Part shown: positions 9,182 through 17,957 of the stretch, in pieces
Layout: every line of letters begins with the position of its first letter
Position numbering within the stretch: the first letter of the stretch is position 1
Source: Bacillota bacterium
Lineage (GTDB): Bacteria; Bacillota; Clostridia; Lachnospirales; Lachnospiraceae
Assembly (NCBI GenBank): GCA_023391695.1
Contig: JAEWAK010000003.1
Location: 62,001 to 126,000 of the forward strand
Direction of reading: 5' to 3'
Length of the DNA stretch: 64,000 nucleotides
Notes under the pieces: model-generated
Told to the model about the DNA's origin: nothing
The model's input: the letters and a program-made list of their open reading frames with translations, nothing else
The model's database searches: none
Made by a program: the position numbers and the translations under genes

Positions 9182-9276
9182 GGGCTGTTGCAAAATGATA
9201 AATTTACCTGCTTGGGTCTGGAATATAGATTATATTACTCTCCCTTGTAAGATAGATTTTTAATTTGCAACAGCCC
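9182..9276. mobile_element. Repeat family B, MITE-like element (95 bp)
   Basis: Terminal inverted repeats GGGCTGTTGCAAAAT (9182-9196) and ATTTGCAACAGCCC (9263-9276) enclose an AT-rich, non-coding centre. A second copy with near-identical ends lies at 62942-63028 and a decayed one at about 39364-39500. No transposase is present. No clear target duplication was seen. It could alternatively serve as the terminator for the converging genes. Confidence 0.65.
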
Positions 9277-9329
9277 CAATTTCATTTAAAAAAATGCATA
9301 TATCCATTATTTTTTATTCAGGGAAACCT

Positions 9330-10364
9330 TTACTTTCTTTCCGGCTTTTCAGCTCTTTGTTCTGCTCTGGCAATCGAATCCCTGATAATTAATTTTCCGC
9401 TGATTACTTTTCTTCCAATGGTACGTTTCTCCCCGCTGATTTTGCGGATCATGGCATCGACAGCCGTTTCAGCCATCATTTCTATATCCACTTCCACTGT
9501 AGTAAGCCTTGGTGAGGATATGGTGGCAAATATATCATTATCAAATCCGACCACCGATATATCCGCCGGAACCCGGTAACCTAATTTTTTTAATTTTTTA
9601 ATAAAAAGGTAAGCAACCCCGTCATTATTACATACAAAAGCCGTGGGCATCTGCTCCGGAAAGTTAAAATCAATATAATCCCCGTCTTCACTGCGGTCAT
9701 TGAGGATCCAGTCCTGCCTCACTGCCAGCCTATTGGAAATCAGTGCTTTATAAAACCCCAGATAACGGTCCAATATACTGCTGGTTGATAATATATTGCC
9801 AACAAAACCAATATTCTTATGCCCCTGGGAAATTAAGTGGTTTGTTACTTTATAAGAACCATAAAAACTGTCGCTGATTATGGAGTCAACATCTAATAGT
9901 TCATCATAAAAATCTAACAGTACAAGGGGTGTTGCAGTATTTTTAATAAGGTTAACATAATTTAAGCTCATCTGCCCCAGTATGATGATCCCATCCACTT
10001 TATGGTCCGTCAGAAGATTGGGGATCACCAATCTTCTCTCCGAATCGGAAGAGATAATTTCCATAATACCATAATAATTTACCCTGGATAAAGCCTTAAC
10101 TGCACTTTGATACATCTTAAGATAAAAAGCATCGCCGTCATCCCGGATAAACCGGTCCGCAATCAGAATTCCAATATTATAACTCCTGCCTTCTTTTATG
10201 CCCTTTGCCATGGAATTATAGCGATAGCCCATTTCTTCCGCTAGGTTTTTAATCTTATCCCTTAATTCATCACTTACACCGTCTTTGTCAGAAAGTGCCT
10301 TGGAAACCGTAACCGTACTTATATTCAGCCTGTCCGCAATATCCTTCATTGTTACATTTTTCAT
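9330..10364 (-). CDS. LacI/GalR-family transcriptional regulator
   Basis: 344-aa regulator. Residues 1-55 form the LacI helix-turn-helix and hinge (VTMKDIADRLNISTVTVSKAL and MGYRYNSMAKG). The rest is a periplasmic-binding-protein-like effector domain (NIGILIADRF; GHKNIGFVGN; DISVVGFDND). The RBS GGAGG lies 11 nt upstream of the ATG. The effector is probably a sugar, but no sugar gene is adjacent: upstream is truA-like and downstream the convergent flavin reductase. It could act at a distance or repress itself; a small palindrome at 10471-10488 upstream is a candidate site. The C-terminal tail after IRDSIA is short and charged. Confidence 0.93.
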   Translation of the reverse strand: MKNVTMKDIADRLNISTVTVSKALSDKDGVSDELRDKIKNLAEEMGYRYNSMAKGIKEGRSYNIGILIADRFIRDDGDAFYLKMYQSAVKALSRVNYYGIMEIISSDSERRLVIPNLLTDHKVDGIIILGQMSLNYVNLIKNTATPLVLLDFYDELLDVDSIISDSFYGSYKVTNHLISQGHKNIGFVGNILSTSSILDRYLGFYKALISNRLAVRQDWILNDRSEDGDYIDFNFPEQMPTAFVCNNDGVAYLFIKKLKKLGYRVPADISVVGFDNDIFATISSPRLTTVEVDIEMMAETAVDAMIRKISGEKRTIGRKVISGKLIIRDSIARAEQRAEKPERK

Positions 10365-10470
10365 TTGAATCCGAATCCTCCATAAGACCTATTACGGAAA
10401 ATTATAAACCTTTTTGATTTATCTTGCAACAGAATTATAACCTAAACACTTAGTTAAAACTTATTAATAT

Positions 10471-10488
10471 TTAACATATTTTAGTTAA
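10471..10488. promoter_or_regulatory. Possible LacI-type operator
   Basis: An imperfect palindrome with TTAAC and GTTAA half-sites lies about 105 bp upstream of the LacI-type gene in very AT-rich DNA. The half-site form and position suit autoregulation, but AT-richness makes chance likely. Confidence 0.25.
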
Positions 10489-10506
10489 GCCAAATACCAT
10501 CTTGCA

Positions 10507-10527
10507 AGTCTTCAGACACACCCTAAG
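10507..10527. repeat. Repeat family A, terminal remnant
   Basis: About 21 bp matching the right terminal repeat of family A (CTTCAGACACACCCTAAG here against TTTTCAGACACACCCTAAG at 23366). Only the end is preserved. Confidence 0.5.
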
Positions 10528-10633
10528 TTTATGCTTCCCGTACTTCAAACAAACGCCCCGTAACCGGCGGGCAATTTAAGTATCTTCTTTCAGATGATCA
10601 AGAGAAAGGATACAGGTACCGGTACGGAATAAG

Positions 10634-11380
10634 CTATTGATAAAGTACTTCCTGTAAGAATAAACCTCTGGCCTCGGCGGTTTCCCCTGCCATTTCCCGG
10701 TTCCTGCTCTCTAATATTTCTTTCATGGAATCCGGTTCCCTGCTTCCATCACCGATTTCAATCAGAGTTCCAACTATAATCCTTGCCATATTCGGCCAAA
10801 AGTCGTCAGCCTCAATGGTAATCACAATTTCATTTATATCCGAATAAATATCGATCCGGCTAATCATTCTTTCCGTGGATTTTTTCATACGTTTATTATC
10901 TGAAAATGCTCTAAAATCATGTTGCCCAATTAATTGTTTGGCTCCCTGCTTCATTTTCAAAACATCCAGTTTATGAAAACTGTAATAATTGTATTTCCGG
11001 TCAAATACGGAGGGTACTTCGCCCATGGATATTTTATACTCATAGCGAAATGCTTTGACGTTAAAACTGCTATGGAATCTCTCCGGTACTTCGGCTGCTT
11101 CTAATACGGCAATATCCCTGGGGAGGAACCGGTTTAAATAGTGTTTGATTTCATATAATTTCATATCCGTATTGGTCGTAAAGTTTGCTATTTGTGCATA
11201 TGCGTGAACTCCTGCTTCCGTTCTTGCCGCACCGATTACCGTCACCGGTACATTCTCCATTTTCGTTAATACACTTTCCAGCTTGTCCTGAATGGTTATA
11301 CTCCCTGGATTTCCTGCCTGTTTCTGCCATCCGTCATAACGGGAACCGTCGTATTCCATTACTAATTTAATGTTACGCAT
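10634..11380 (-). CDS. TruA-like tRNA pseudouridine synthase with altered catalytic motif
   Basis: A 248-aa protein of the TruA family, whose members convert U38-U40 of the tRNA anticodon arm to pseudouridine. The N-terminal EYDGSRYDGWQKQ, the central RFHSSFNVKAFRYEY and the C-terminal FWPNMARIIVGTLIEIG are typical. However, the active-site motif, normally G-R-T-D-A-G-V-H, reads ARTEAGVHA: the position of the catalytic Asp is Glu55 (codon GAA on the minus strand, 11216-11218), and the preceding Gly is Ala. This suggests a paralogue with changed or weak activity. The RBS AAGGAGTAGAAT fixes the start. It stands alone, not in the usual rplQ-ecf-truA cluster, which also fits a second copy. Confidence 0.85.
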   Translation of the reverse strand: MRNIKLVMEYDGSRYDGWQKQAGNPGSITIQDKLESVLTKMENVPVTVIGAARTEAGVHAYAQIANFTTNTDMKLYEIKHYLNRFLPRDIAVLEAAEVPERFHSSFNVKAFRYEYKISMGEVPSVFDRKYNYYSFHKLDVLKMKQGAKQLIGQHDFRAFSDNKRMKKSTERMISRIDIYSDINEIVITIEADDFWPNMARIIVGTLIEIGDGSREPDSMKEILESRNREMAGETAEARGLFLQEVLYQ

Positions 11381-11534
11381 ATTCTACTCCTTGAATAAAC
11401 TCAATCTGGCCAGATAATTCGTTCTGCCTTTTATCAGAAGTTTGGAAACTATATCTGATAAGTATTATTATCCGATATATTCGTAAAAAAGTCCAGCGCA
11501 ATTATTTAAGAATAGGACTAACTTTCCCACAAGC

Positions 11535-11561
11535 AAAAAAAGGCTGCCATAAAAGGCAGCC
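11535..11561 (-). terminator. Intrinsic terminator of glnN
   Basis: On the minus strand GGCTGCC-TTTTAT-GGCAGCC is followed by seven T. Arms are 11542-11548 and 11555-11561. It lies 115 bp after the type III glutamine synthetase stop. Confidence 0.9.
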
Positions 11562-11634
11562 CGGAGAAACTGAATAATAAGTCCGATTTCATCTTTTAGC
11601 TAAAACACGCCGGATTTTTTATCATTCTGCTGGA

Positions 11635-11680
11635 GTCAAAGCGGATATTCGCAATCCGCTACGCTACTTGCAAGGTTAAA
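11635..11680 (-). repeat. Repeat family C, copy 1
   Basis: Contains GTCAAAGCGGATATTCGCAA then TCCGCTACGCTACTTGC. The stem AGCGGAT/ATCCGCT is perfect. The end (CTTGCAAGGTTAAA) overlaps the glnN stop codon at 11676-11678, so the repeat supplies the stop. Related copies are at 34686, 41765 and 55871. Confidence 0.7.
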
Positions 11681-13781
11681 TTTCAAATAATAAATCACCA
11701 TAAGTAGGAACCGGCCATACTTCTTTATCCACAATTAATTCAAGTTCATCAATTGGTGCTCTAAGTGCTGACATGGCAGGAAATACTACTTTTCTGAAAT
11801 ATAACGCCTGTTCGGCACCTTCTTTTTCCGCTGCTGCCACAACATAGGATTGAAGATTGTCAAGTGCAGCCTTAGCGGAAGCTAAAAGAGAAGAAGTCGC
11901 TTTTAATAAATCTTCCTGTACGCTTACATCCGCATCGGGAACGGCTGATTTAATGGAGTTGATGGAACCTGCCAAACTGGAAGCAAATTTGATAACCGCA
12001 GGAATATAAAGCTTGCTTGCCATTTCACTCATGGTCTTGGCTTCAATATTAATGGTTTTTGAATATGCTTCATATTCGATTTCGGCACGGGAATGAAGCT
12101 CAACTTCAGTGAATACCTTGTGTTTACCGAATAACTTAACTGCTTTTTCGGAAACCAGAGTAGGAATCGCTTCAACCATGGATTTAATGTTTGGCAAGCC
12201 TCTCTTTTCAGCTTCTGCAACCCATTCGTCAGAATATCCGTTGCCATTGAAAACGATTTTCTGGTGATCCGTAACGGTCTTCTTGATTAAATCATGAACT
12301 GCTATATCAAAATTCTCAGCTTTTTCCAATTCGTCGGCAAAATCAGATAAAACATCTGCAACAATTGTATTTAAAGTCGTATTGGGTCCTGCTATTGACA
12401 TGGAGGAACCAACCATTCTGAACTCAAACTTATTACCGGTAAATGCAAAGGGTGATGTACGATTTCTGTCCGTAGCATCTTTTCTGAATTCCGGTATCGT
12501 ATGAACACCGATATTTAACTTGCCGCCCTGTTTGCTGCTGGTAGCTTCACCGGTTTCGATCAACTGTGTCAATACATCTGCCAGCTGATCTCCAAGGAAT
12601 ACGGAAATGATGGCAGGAGGTGCCTCATTGGCTCCTAATCTGTGGTCATTGCCGGGATTGGAAGCAGATAAACGAAGAAGATCCGCATTATCATCAACAG
12701 CCTTTAATACCGCTGCCAGGAATAATAAGAACTGTACGTTTTCATGAGGTGTTTTGCCCGGGTCAAGAAGGTTCTTGCCGGTATCGGTAACCATTGACCA
12801 GTTATCATGTTTACCGGAACCATTCACACCTGCAAATGGTTTTTCATGAAGTAAGCAGGCTAAGCCATGACGGTTCGCAACCTTCTTCATCGTTTCCATA
12901 ACTAACTGGTTGTGATCAGTTGCAATATTGGCAGTAGCATAGATCGGAGCTAACTCATGCTGTGCGGGAGCTACTTCATTATGCTGGGTTTTTGCTAATA
13001 TACCAAGTTTCCAGCATTCTTCATTCACTTCTTTCATAAAAGCCGAAATTCTTTCTTTCAGGCATCCAAAATAATGATCTTCCATTTCCTGGCCTTTCGG
13101 AGGCATTGCACCGAAAAGGGTACGTCCGCTGAAAATTAAATCTTCTCTCTTTAAGTACTTTACTTTATCAACTAAGAAGTATTCTTGTTCCGGTCCTACG
13201 GAGCAGGAAACGGATTTTACATCTTTATGTCCAAATAATTTTAAAATGCGGACAGCCTGGTCACTTATAGCTTCCATAGAACGAAGAAGAGGGGTTTTCT
13301 TGTCGAGTGCCTCTCCCGTATAGGAGCAGAAAGCAGTTGGAATACATAAGGTAACACCGGCAGCATCTTCTCTTAAAAATGCAGGTGAAGTACAATCCCA
13401 GGCTGTATAACCTCTTGCTTCAAAAGTAGCTCTTAACCCTCCGGATGGGAAAGAAGAAGCATCCGGTTCGCCTTTTATTAATTCCTTACCGGAAAACTCC
13501 ATTAATATTTTGCCGCCGGAAGTCGGACTGATAAAGGAATCATGCTTTTCAGCAGTGATACCGGTCATTGGCTGGAACCAATGGGTAAAGTGAGTGGCAC
13601 CTCTCTCGATTGCCCAGTCTTTCATTGCATTTGCAACTACGTCTGCAACTGCGGGATCTAAATCCTCACCGTTTTGGATTGTTTTCTTCAATGCGGCATA
13701 AGTCTTTTTTGGCAAACGTTCAGTCATGGTTGTTTCATTAAATACGTCAATCCCAAAGATATCTGTTAATTTTTCTGCCAT
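11676..13781 (-). CDS. glnN: Type III glutamine synthetase
   Basis: ATP-dependent synthesis of glutamine from glutamate and ammonia. The 701-aa length and N-terminal block (GATHFTHWFQPMTG, HDSFISP) identify the GSIII class found in Bacteroidetes, Clostridia and cyanobacteria, not the ~450-aa GSI. Conserved blocks include SVGPEQEYFLVD (metal-binding Glu residues), NGSGKHDNWSM, GANEAPPAIISVFLG and NRTSPFAFTGNKFEFRM. RBS GGAAGGAG fixes the ATG. It is a monocistronic unit between an upstream terminator (13870-13903) and its own (11535-11561). No PII or TnrA/GlnR site was recognised upstream. Confidence 0.96.
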   Translation of the reverse strand: MAEKLTDIFGIDVFNETTMTERLPKKTYAALKKTIQNGEDLDPAVADVVANAMKDWAIERGATHFTHWFQPMTGITAEKHDSFISPTSGGKILMEFSGKELIKGEPDASSFPSGGLRATFEARGYTAWDCTSPAFLREDAAGVTLCIPTAFCSYTGEALDKKTPLLRSMEAISDQAVRILKLFGHKDVKSVSCSVGPEQEYFLVDKVKYLKREDLIFSGRTLFGAMPPKGQEMEDHYFGCLKERISAFMKEVNEECWKLGILAKTQHNEVAPAQHELAPIYATANIATDHNQLVMETMKKVANRHGLACLLHEKPFAGVNGSGKHDNWSMVTDTGKNLLDPGKTPHENVQFLLFLAAVLKAVDDNADLLRLSASNPGNDHRLGANEAPPAIISVFLGDQLADVLTQLIETGEATSSKQGGKLNIGVHTIPEFRKDATDRNRTSPFAFTGNKFEFRMVGSSMSIAGPNTTLNTIVADVLSDFADELEKAENFDIAVHDLIKKTVTDHQKIVFNGNGYSDEWVAEAEKRGLPNIKSMVEAIPTLVSEKAVKLFGKHKVFTEVELHSRAEIEYEAYSKTINIEAKTMSEMASKLYIPAVIKFASSLAGSINSIKSAVPDADVSVQEDLLKATSSLLASAKAALDNLQSYVVAAAEKEGAEQALYFRKVVFPAMSALRAPIDELELIVDKEVWPVPTYGDLLFEI

Positions 13782-13869
13782 AATAATAAACTCCTTCCAT
13801 TCATTTATATTTATATTTTCTTATTTATTAAAGATATACAGCTATTGGGACTTCCAATAAATGTATAAC

Positions 13870-13903
13870 AAAAAAGTGTTCTCAAAAAATACTTTGAGAA
13901 CAC
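13870..13903 (-). terminator. Intrinsic terminator of mscS
   Basis: Minus-strand hairpin with GTGTTCTCAA and TTGAGAACAC arms (13876-13885, 13894-13903) followed by six T. It separates the mscS unit from glnN. Confidence 0.9.
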
Positions 13904-14051
13904 CCTTGCCCTAACGAATATTTCGTCTATAGATAAAATACCACTTTTTCATTAAAAAGAAAAGCTTTTTTTTTAAAAAATCGAAATTTTTTTCTATTTA
14001 TTGATTTGTACCGATTATCCGTACCAAAATTTTCAATTTCTTTTGTATGCA

Positions 14052-14957
14052 TTAAGGGTTGTTCCGTATATTCACATCCAGCTGGTCATATGGAATGGTA
14101 ATTTTGTTTTCATCGAATTGATTTTTGATCTGTTCCAGAAGCTCGCATTTTAAGGCCCAGTAATCTTCTTTTAATGCCCAGACCCTCACACCGATATTGA
14201 TGGCGCTCGGGTCAAAACTATTCACAAAGACCTGGATGTCCCGGTCTTTTAAAACCAATTCATGTTTACCTGCAATATCCAGTAAAATATCCTTAACCTT
14301 TTTAATATTTTCGGAATAATCAATTAAAACAGATATATCAAGCCTTCTCATGGGTTCATAAGTCACGTTGATAATATTGGCATTGGACAGTGAACCGTTT
14401 GGCATTACCAGGAGGCGGTTATCCATGGTCAACAGCTTCGTATAAAAGATATCAATGGCTGTCACTGTTCCTTCATTCCCTCCCGTGATGATATAGTCTC
14501 CGACCCGGAACGGTTTCAGTAACAGGATCAGCACTCCTCCGGCAAAATTCGATAAACTTCCCTGCAGCGCAAGCCCGATACTAAGTCCGGCGGAACCTAC
14601 GATCGCAACGATAGGGGTACTTTCTATGCCTATAACTCCCGTAATGATAAAGACCACCAGAATAATATATAAAACCGCACGGATCATGGCAAGTAAAAAA
14701 CCGGAAACACTGGCTTCAATTTTGGAACGGTTAAAATATTTGTCCAGAACGCCAATAAGAAAACGGATTAATTTCCTGCCTATTATAAGGATAATTACAG
14801 CAAACAGCAGTCTCTTAATAAATTCCAGCCCGTCATCTACCAGGCCTTTTAAACCGCTGTCAAAATAACTGCCCAGCATTTCTTTTAAACCGCTGCCATT
14901 TTTATCATTTGTCCCGGCTGCCAGCAGGGAAAAGCAATAATAGAAAATCAGATTCAT
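14052..14957 (-). CDS. MscS-family small-conductance mechanosensitive channel
   Basis: 301-aa membrane protein that would relieve osmotic down-shock. It has three predicted helices: about residues 43-70 (LLFAVIILIIGRKLIRFLIG), 85-110 (MIRAVLYIILVVFIITGVIG) and the Gly/Ala-rich pore helix about 115-150 (AIVGSAGLSIGLALQGSLSN, then FAGGVLILLLKPFRVGDYI). The beta domain follows, and a C-terminal alpha/beta vestibule from about residue 205. The first ~40 residues are not conserved in the family. RBS AAAGGATTACGAT. It is the last gene of a possible manA-yesL-glgB-mscS run. Confidence 0.93.
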   Translation of the reverse strand: MNLIFYYCFSLLAAGTNDKNGSGLKEMLGSYFDSGLKGLVDDGLEFIKRLLFAVIILIIGRKLIRFLIGVLDKYFNRSKIEASVSGFLLAMIRAVLYIILVVFIITGVIGIESTPIVAIVGSAGLSIGLALQGSLSNFAGGVLILLLKPFRVGDYIITGGNEGTVTAIDIFYTKLLTMDNRLLVMPNGSLSNANIINVTYEPMRRLDISVLIDYSENIKKVKDILLDIAGKHELVLKDRDIQVFVNSFDPSAINIGVRVWALKEDYWALKCELLEQIKNQFDENKITIPYDQLDVNIRNNP

Positions 14958-15018
14958 ATCGTAATCCTTTCACGAATCAGTATATAATAGATAGTATCTC
15001 CTCTTTAGGATGTCCCAT

Positions 15019-17241
15019 TCAATGCTGCGGCAAAGACGGCGTACAGGTAAAGACTGCAATACCTAACGGCGGGACAACAAGGCTGATGGATTCATCCCTG
15101 CCATCCGCTTCCTGCTTTTTGGATTGTTTCAGCCTGGGGTTGACATTGCCGTTTCCGCCGTAAACCGTCTTGTCACTGTTAAAGATTTCTTTGTATTTCC
15201 CGGTAAACGGCACTCCTATTGAAAAGTTTTTGTATGTGACCGGTGTAAAATTACAGACGATCAGCAAAACTTCCTCTGCTTTACCGGTTTTTCTTACAAA
15301 GGCTATGATACTGTGGTCCGCATCCATACAGCTGATCCACTCAAAGCCCGCTTCGTCATAATCCAGCCGGTAAAGGGCCGGATAGGCGCGGTACAATTTA
15401 TTCAGGTCTTTTACATAACGGTTGAGTTTCCCATGCCGGTCCTGGTCAAGCGAATCCCAATCCAGACTTTTCGCCTCGTTCCATTCGGCAAATTGTGCAA
15501 AATCCTGTCCCATAAACAGCAGTTTCTTACCCGGATGGCACATCATAAAGCCGTAAGCAACCCTGAGATTGGCAAATTTCTGTTCCGGATCTCCGGGCAT
15601 CTTATTTATCATGGAACCTTTGCCATGTACTACCTCATCATGGGAGAGAACCAGCATAAATTTCTCACTGTAGGCATAAATCATACTGAAAGTAAGTTCC
15701 CCATGGCGCCCTTTACGGAACAAGGGATCGCAGCTCATATAATCCGTAAAATCATTCATCCATCCCAGATTCCACTTTAAATCAAAACCCAGTCCTTCGT
15801 CTTTGACATCCCCTGTTATCTTAGGCCACGCCGTGGACTCTTCCGCTATTAGCAATACCCCGGCATGCCTTTTTTTTAAAATGGAGTTCAGATGCTTTAA
15901 TAATTCAATTGCTTCTAAATTCTCATTGCCTCCGTATATATTTGCTACCCATTCTCCGTGTTTCTTACCGTAATCCAGGTAAAGCATGGAAGCAACCGCA
16001 TCCATACGGATGCCGTCCGCATGGTACTTTTCCACCCAGAACAGGGCATTGGCTATGAGAAAATTAGATACCTGGGGTCTTCCGTAATTATAAATCAGGG
16101 TTCCCCAATGGGGATGTGCTCCCTGTCTTGGGTCCCGGTGTTCGTACAGGCAGGTCCCGTCAAACCCCGCAAGTCCGAAAGCATCCCTGGGAAAATGGGC
16201 AGGAACCCAGTCTAAAATAACTCCGATCCCCTGTCCATGCATATAATCCATAAAATACATAAAGTCAGCCGGTGAGCCGTACCGTGCCGTCGGCGCATAA
16301 TACCCCGTCACCTGATAACCCCAGGAGCCGTCAAAGGGATGTTCCATAACGGGCAGCAGCTCAATATGGGTATAACCCATGTCTTTTACATAGCCGGCCA
16401 GCATGGGTGCCAGTTCCCGGTAATTATAAAATTCCCGGCCTTCTTTTGCAGGAGGTTTCCTCCAGGAACCTAAATGAACTTCATAAACACTCAAGGGTTC
16501 CTCTTCATACCGGTTTTGTTCCCTTGCCTTTAACCAGTCCCCATCCTGCCACTCATATTCGCTTAAATCACAGATAACGGAAGCATTATGCGGCCTGAGT
16601 TCGGTCCGGTTTGCATAAGGATCCGCCTTTAATACGGTAAGGCCGCCCTTAATTTTCAACTCATATTTATATATCTCCCCCGGCTGCAGTTTGGGAATAA
16701 ACAATTCAAATATGCCGGAATCATACAACCTCCTCATGGTATGGCGCCGGCCGTCCCAATTATTAAAATTACCGACAACACTGGAACGGATGGCATTAGG
16801 CGCCCAAACGGCAAATAAAACCCCTTTTACTCCATCCGCTTCCATGCAATGGGCACCCAGTTCTTCAAATATCCCGTAATGTATCCCGTTGGAAAAACGG
16901 GTCAGATCCATGGGAGCGATGACCGGTTCAAAAGAATAGGGATCCTTTATTTCTTCCACGGTATTATTGTTATAGGTGACAGCTAAAGTATATGGAACAA
17001 CTTTACTTCCCGGAATCAAAGCAGAAAAGAAACCTTCTTCTTCCTGACAGACCATCGGATACTCTCGGCCTGTTTTCGTTAATATAACGTTTATTTGAAC
17101 TGCTGTGGGAATAAAGGCATTAACCAGGATTCCCTTATCCGTAACATGGGGCCCTAAAAGGCTGTGGGGGTTGTCATGCTCAGAATAAACAACCGCCTCG
17201 ACCTCTGCCCGGTCCAATAATTCATAAAGTTGATCCTCCAT
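15019..17241 (-). CDS. glgB: 1,4-alpha-glucan branching enzyme
   Basis: Introduces alpha-1,6 branches into glycogen. The start is placed at the ATG of MEDQLYELLD (17241), 8 nt after AGGAGG; an in-frame extension to 17274 has no RBS. 740 aa. It has an N-terminal region, a CBM48 domain at about 130-230 (VWAPNAIRSSVVGNFNNWDG), a GH13 catalytic barrel and a C-terminal beta domain. GH13 residues visible are VILDWVPAHFP, the nucleophile Asp in GIRMDAVASM, the acid/base Glu in LLIAEESTAWP, and LVLSHDEVVHGKGS. The C-terminal ~20 residues are basic and unusual. No other glg gene is in the window. It follows yesL by 52 bp. Confidence 0.96.
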   Translation of the reverse strand: MEDQLYELLDRAEVEAVVYSEHDNPHSLLGPHVTDKGILVNAFIPTAVQINVILTKTGREYPMVCQEEEGFFSALIPGSKVVPYTLAVTYNNNTVEEIKDPYSFEPVIAPMDLTRFSNGIHYGIFEELGAHCMEADGVKGVLFAVWAPNAIRSSVVGNFNNWDGRRHTMRRLYDSGIFELFIPKLQPGEIYKYELKIKGGLTVLKADPYANRTELRPHNASVICDLSEYEWQDGDWLKAREQNRYEEEPLSVYEVHLGSWRKPPAKEGREFYNYRELAPMLAGYVKDMGYTHIELLPVMEHPFDGSWGYQVTGYYAPTARYGSPADFMYFMDYMHGQGIGVILDWVPAHFPRDAFGLAGFDGTCLYEHRDPRQGAHPHWGTLIYNYGRPQVSNFLIANALFWVEKYHADGIRMDAVASMLYLDYGKKHGEWVANIYGGNENLEAIELLKHLNSILKKRHAGVLLIAEESTAWPKITGDVKDEGLGFDLKWNLGWMNDFTDYMSCDPLFRKGRHGELTFSMIYAYSEKFMLVLSHDEVVHGKGSMINKMPGDPEQKFANLRVAYGFMMCHPGKKLLFMGQDFAQFAEWNEAKSLDWDSLDQDRHGKLNRYVKDLNKLYRAYPALYRLDYDEAGFEWISCMDADHSIIAFVRKTGKAEEVLLIVCNFTPVTYKNFSIGVPFTGKYKEIFNSDKTVYGGNGNVNPRLKQSKKQEADGRDESISLVVPPLGIAVFTCTPSLPQH

Positions 17242-17293
17242 ATATGCGTCCTCCTGGATTATATATATATACAAGGAATATCCGAATCACTAA

Positions 17294-17944
17294 TTATTCC
17301 AAATACCATTCATCCTTGCCTGAACTCTCCGCATCCGACGACTTCTCAGGCATATATTTTTTGAAGACCCTTTCCAATAACAGGGATGACAGCAGAATAT
17401 ATAATGCCGGTGATACCAAGATCAGGATTGGCATGATATAGGTGCCCAAAGCAAATACTGCCGTGATGATAACCAGCAAAATGGTGGTAGGCAAATGCTT
17501 CATTGCCATAAACAAAGCCGTTTTGAACAGCTGCCGGATTCCCATGCTAAACCTTGAAAGAAGCGGAAAAATATAAATGGTCACACAAGCCAAAAGAAAT
17601 ATCATGGCATTAAATACGCTTAACATGACAAAACCCTGCGTACCTTCCAAACCCGTTGCAAATCTGCGGTCAAAAAATAATACAATAAAAAATACAGTTA
17701 TCAGCAATCCGGAAATTAGACCGCTCTTAAAATTCAGTTTAAAAGAATGAAAAAATTCCCGTACGAGATAACCCCTTTCCCTGCGGATTACCTTAACAAC
17801 CGCATAATATAAAGAAGTCGTAGCAGGTCCTATCGTAACCAGGGGAATACATAAAACCAGCCATATAAGACTGATAATAACAATATCCACCAGTTTGTTT
17901 AAAGCAGTAAAGAAGCCATTGTCCATATTAAAAAAATTGCCCAT
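17294..17944 (-). CDS. YesL family (DUF624) membrane protein
   Basis: 216-aa integral membrane protein of the DUF624/YesL family. The N-terminal FFNMDNGFFTALNKLVDI, then WLVLCIPLVTIGPATTSLYY and RRERGYLVREFFHSFKLNFK, are the signature. About five hydrophobic helices are visible and the C-terminus is charged and cytoplasmic. Family members usually sit beside carbohydrate ABC transporters or YesMN pairs, and their molecular role is not established. Here the gene is 13 bp after manA and 52 bp before glgB, which supports a link to hexose metabolism but nothing more specific. Confidence 0.9.
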   Translation of the reverse strand: MGNFFNMDNGFFTALNKLVDIVIISLIWLVLCIPLVTIGPATTSLYYAVVKVIRRERGYLVREFFHSFKLNFKSGLISGLLITVFFIVLFFDRRFATGLEGTQGFVMLSVFNAMIFLLACVTIYIFPLLSRFSMGIRQLFKTALFMAMKHLPTTILLVIITAVFALGTYIMPILILVSPALYILLSSLLLERVFKKYMPEKSSDAESSGKDEWYLE

Positions 17945-17957
17945 TTGTAATCTCCTT

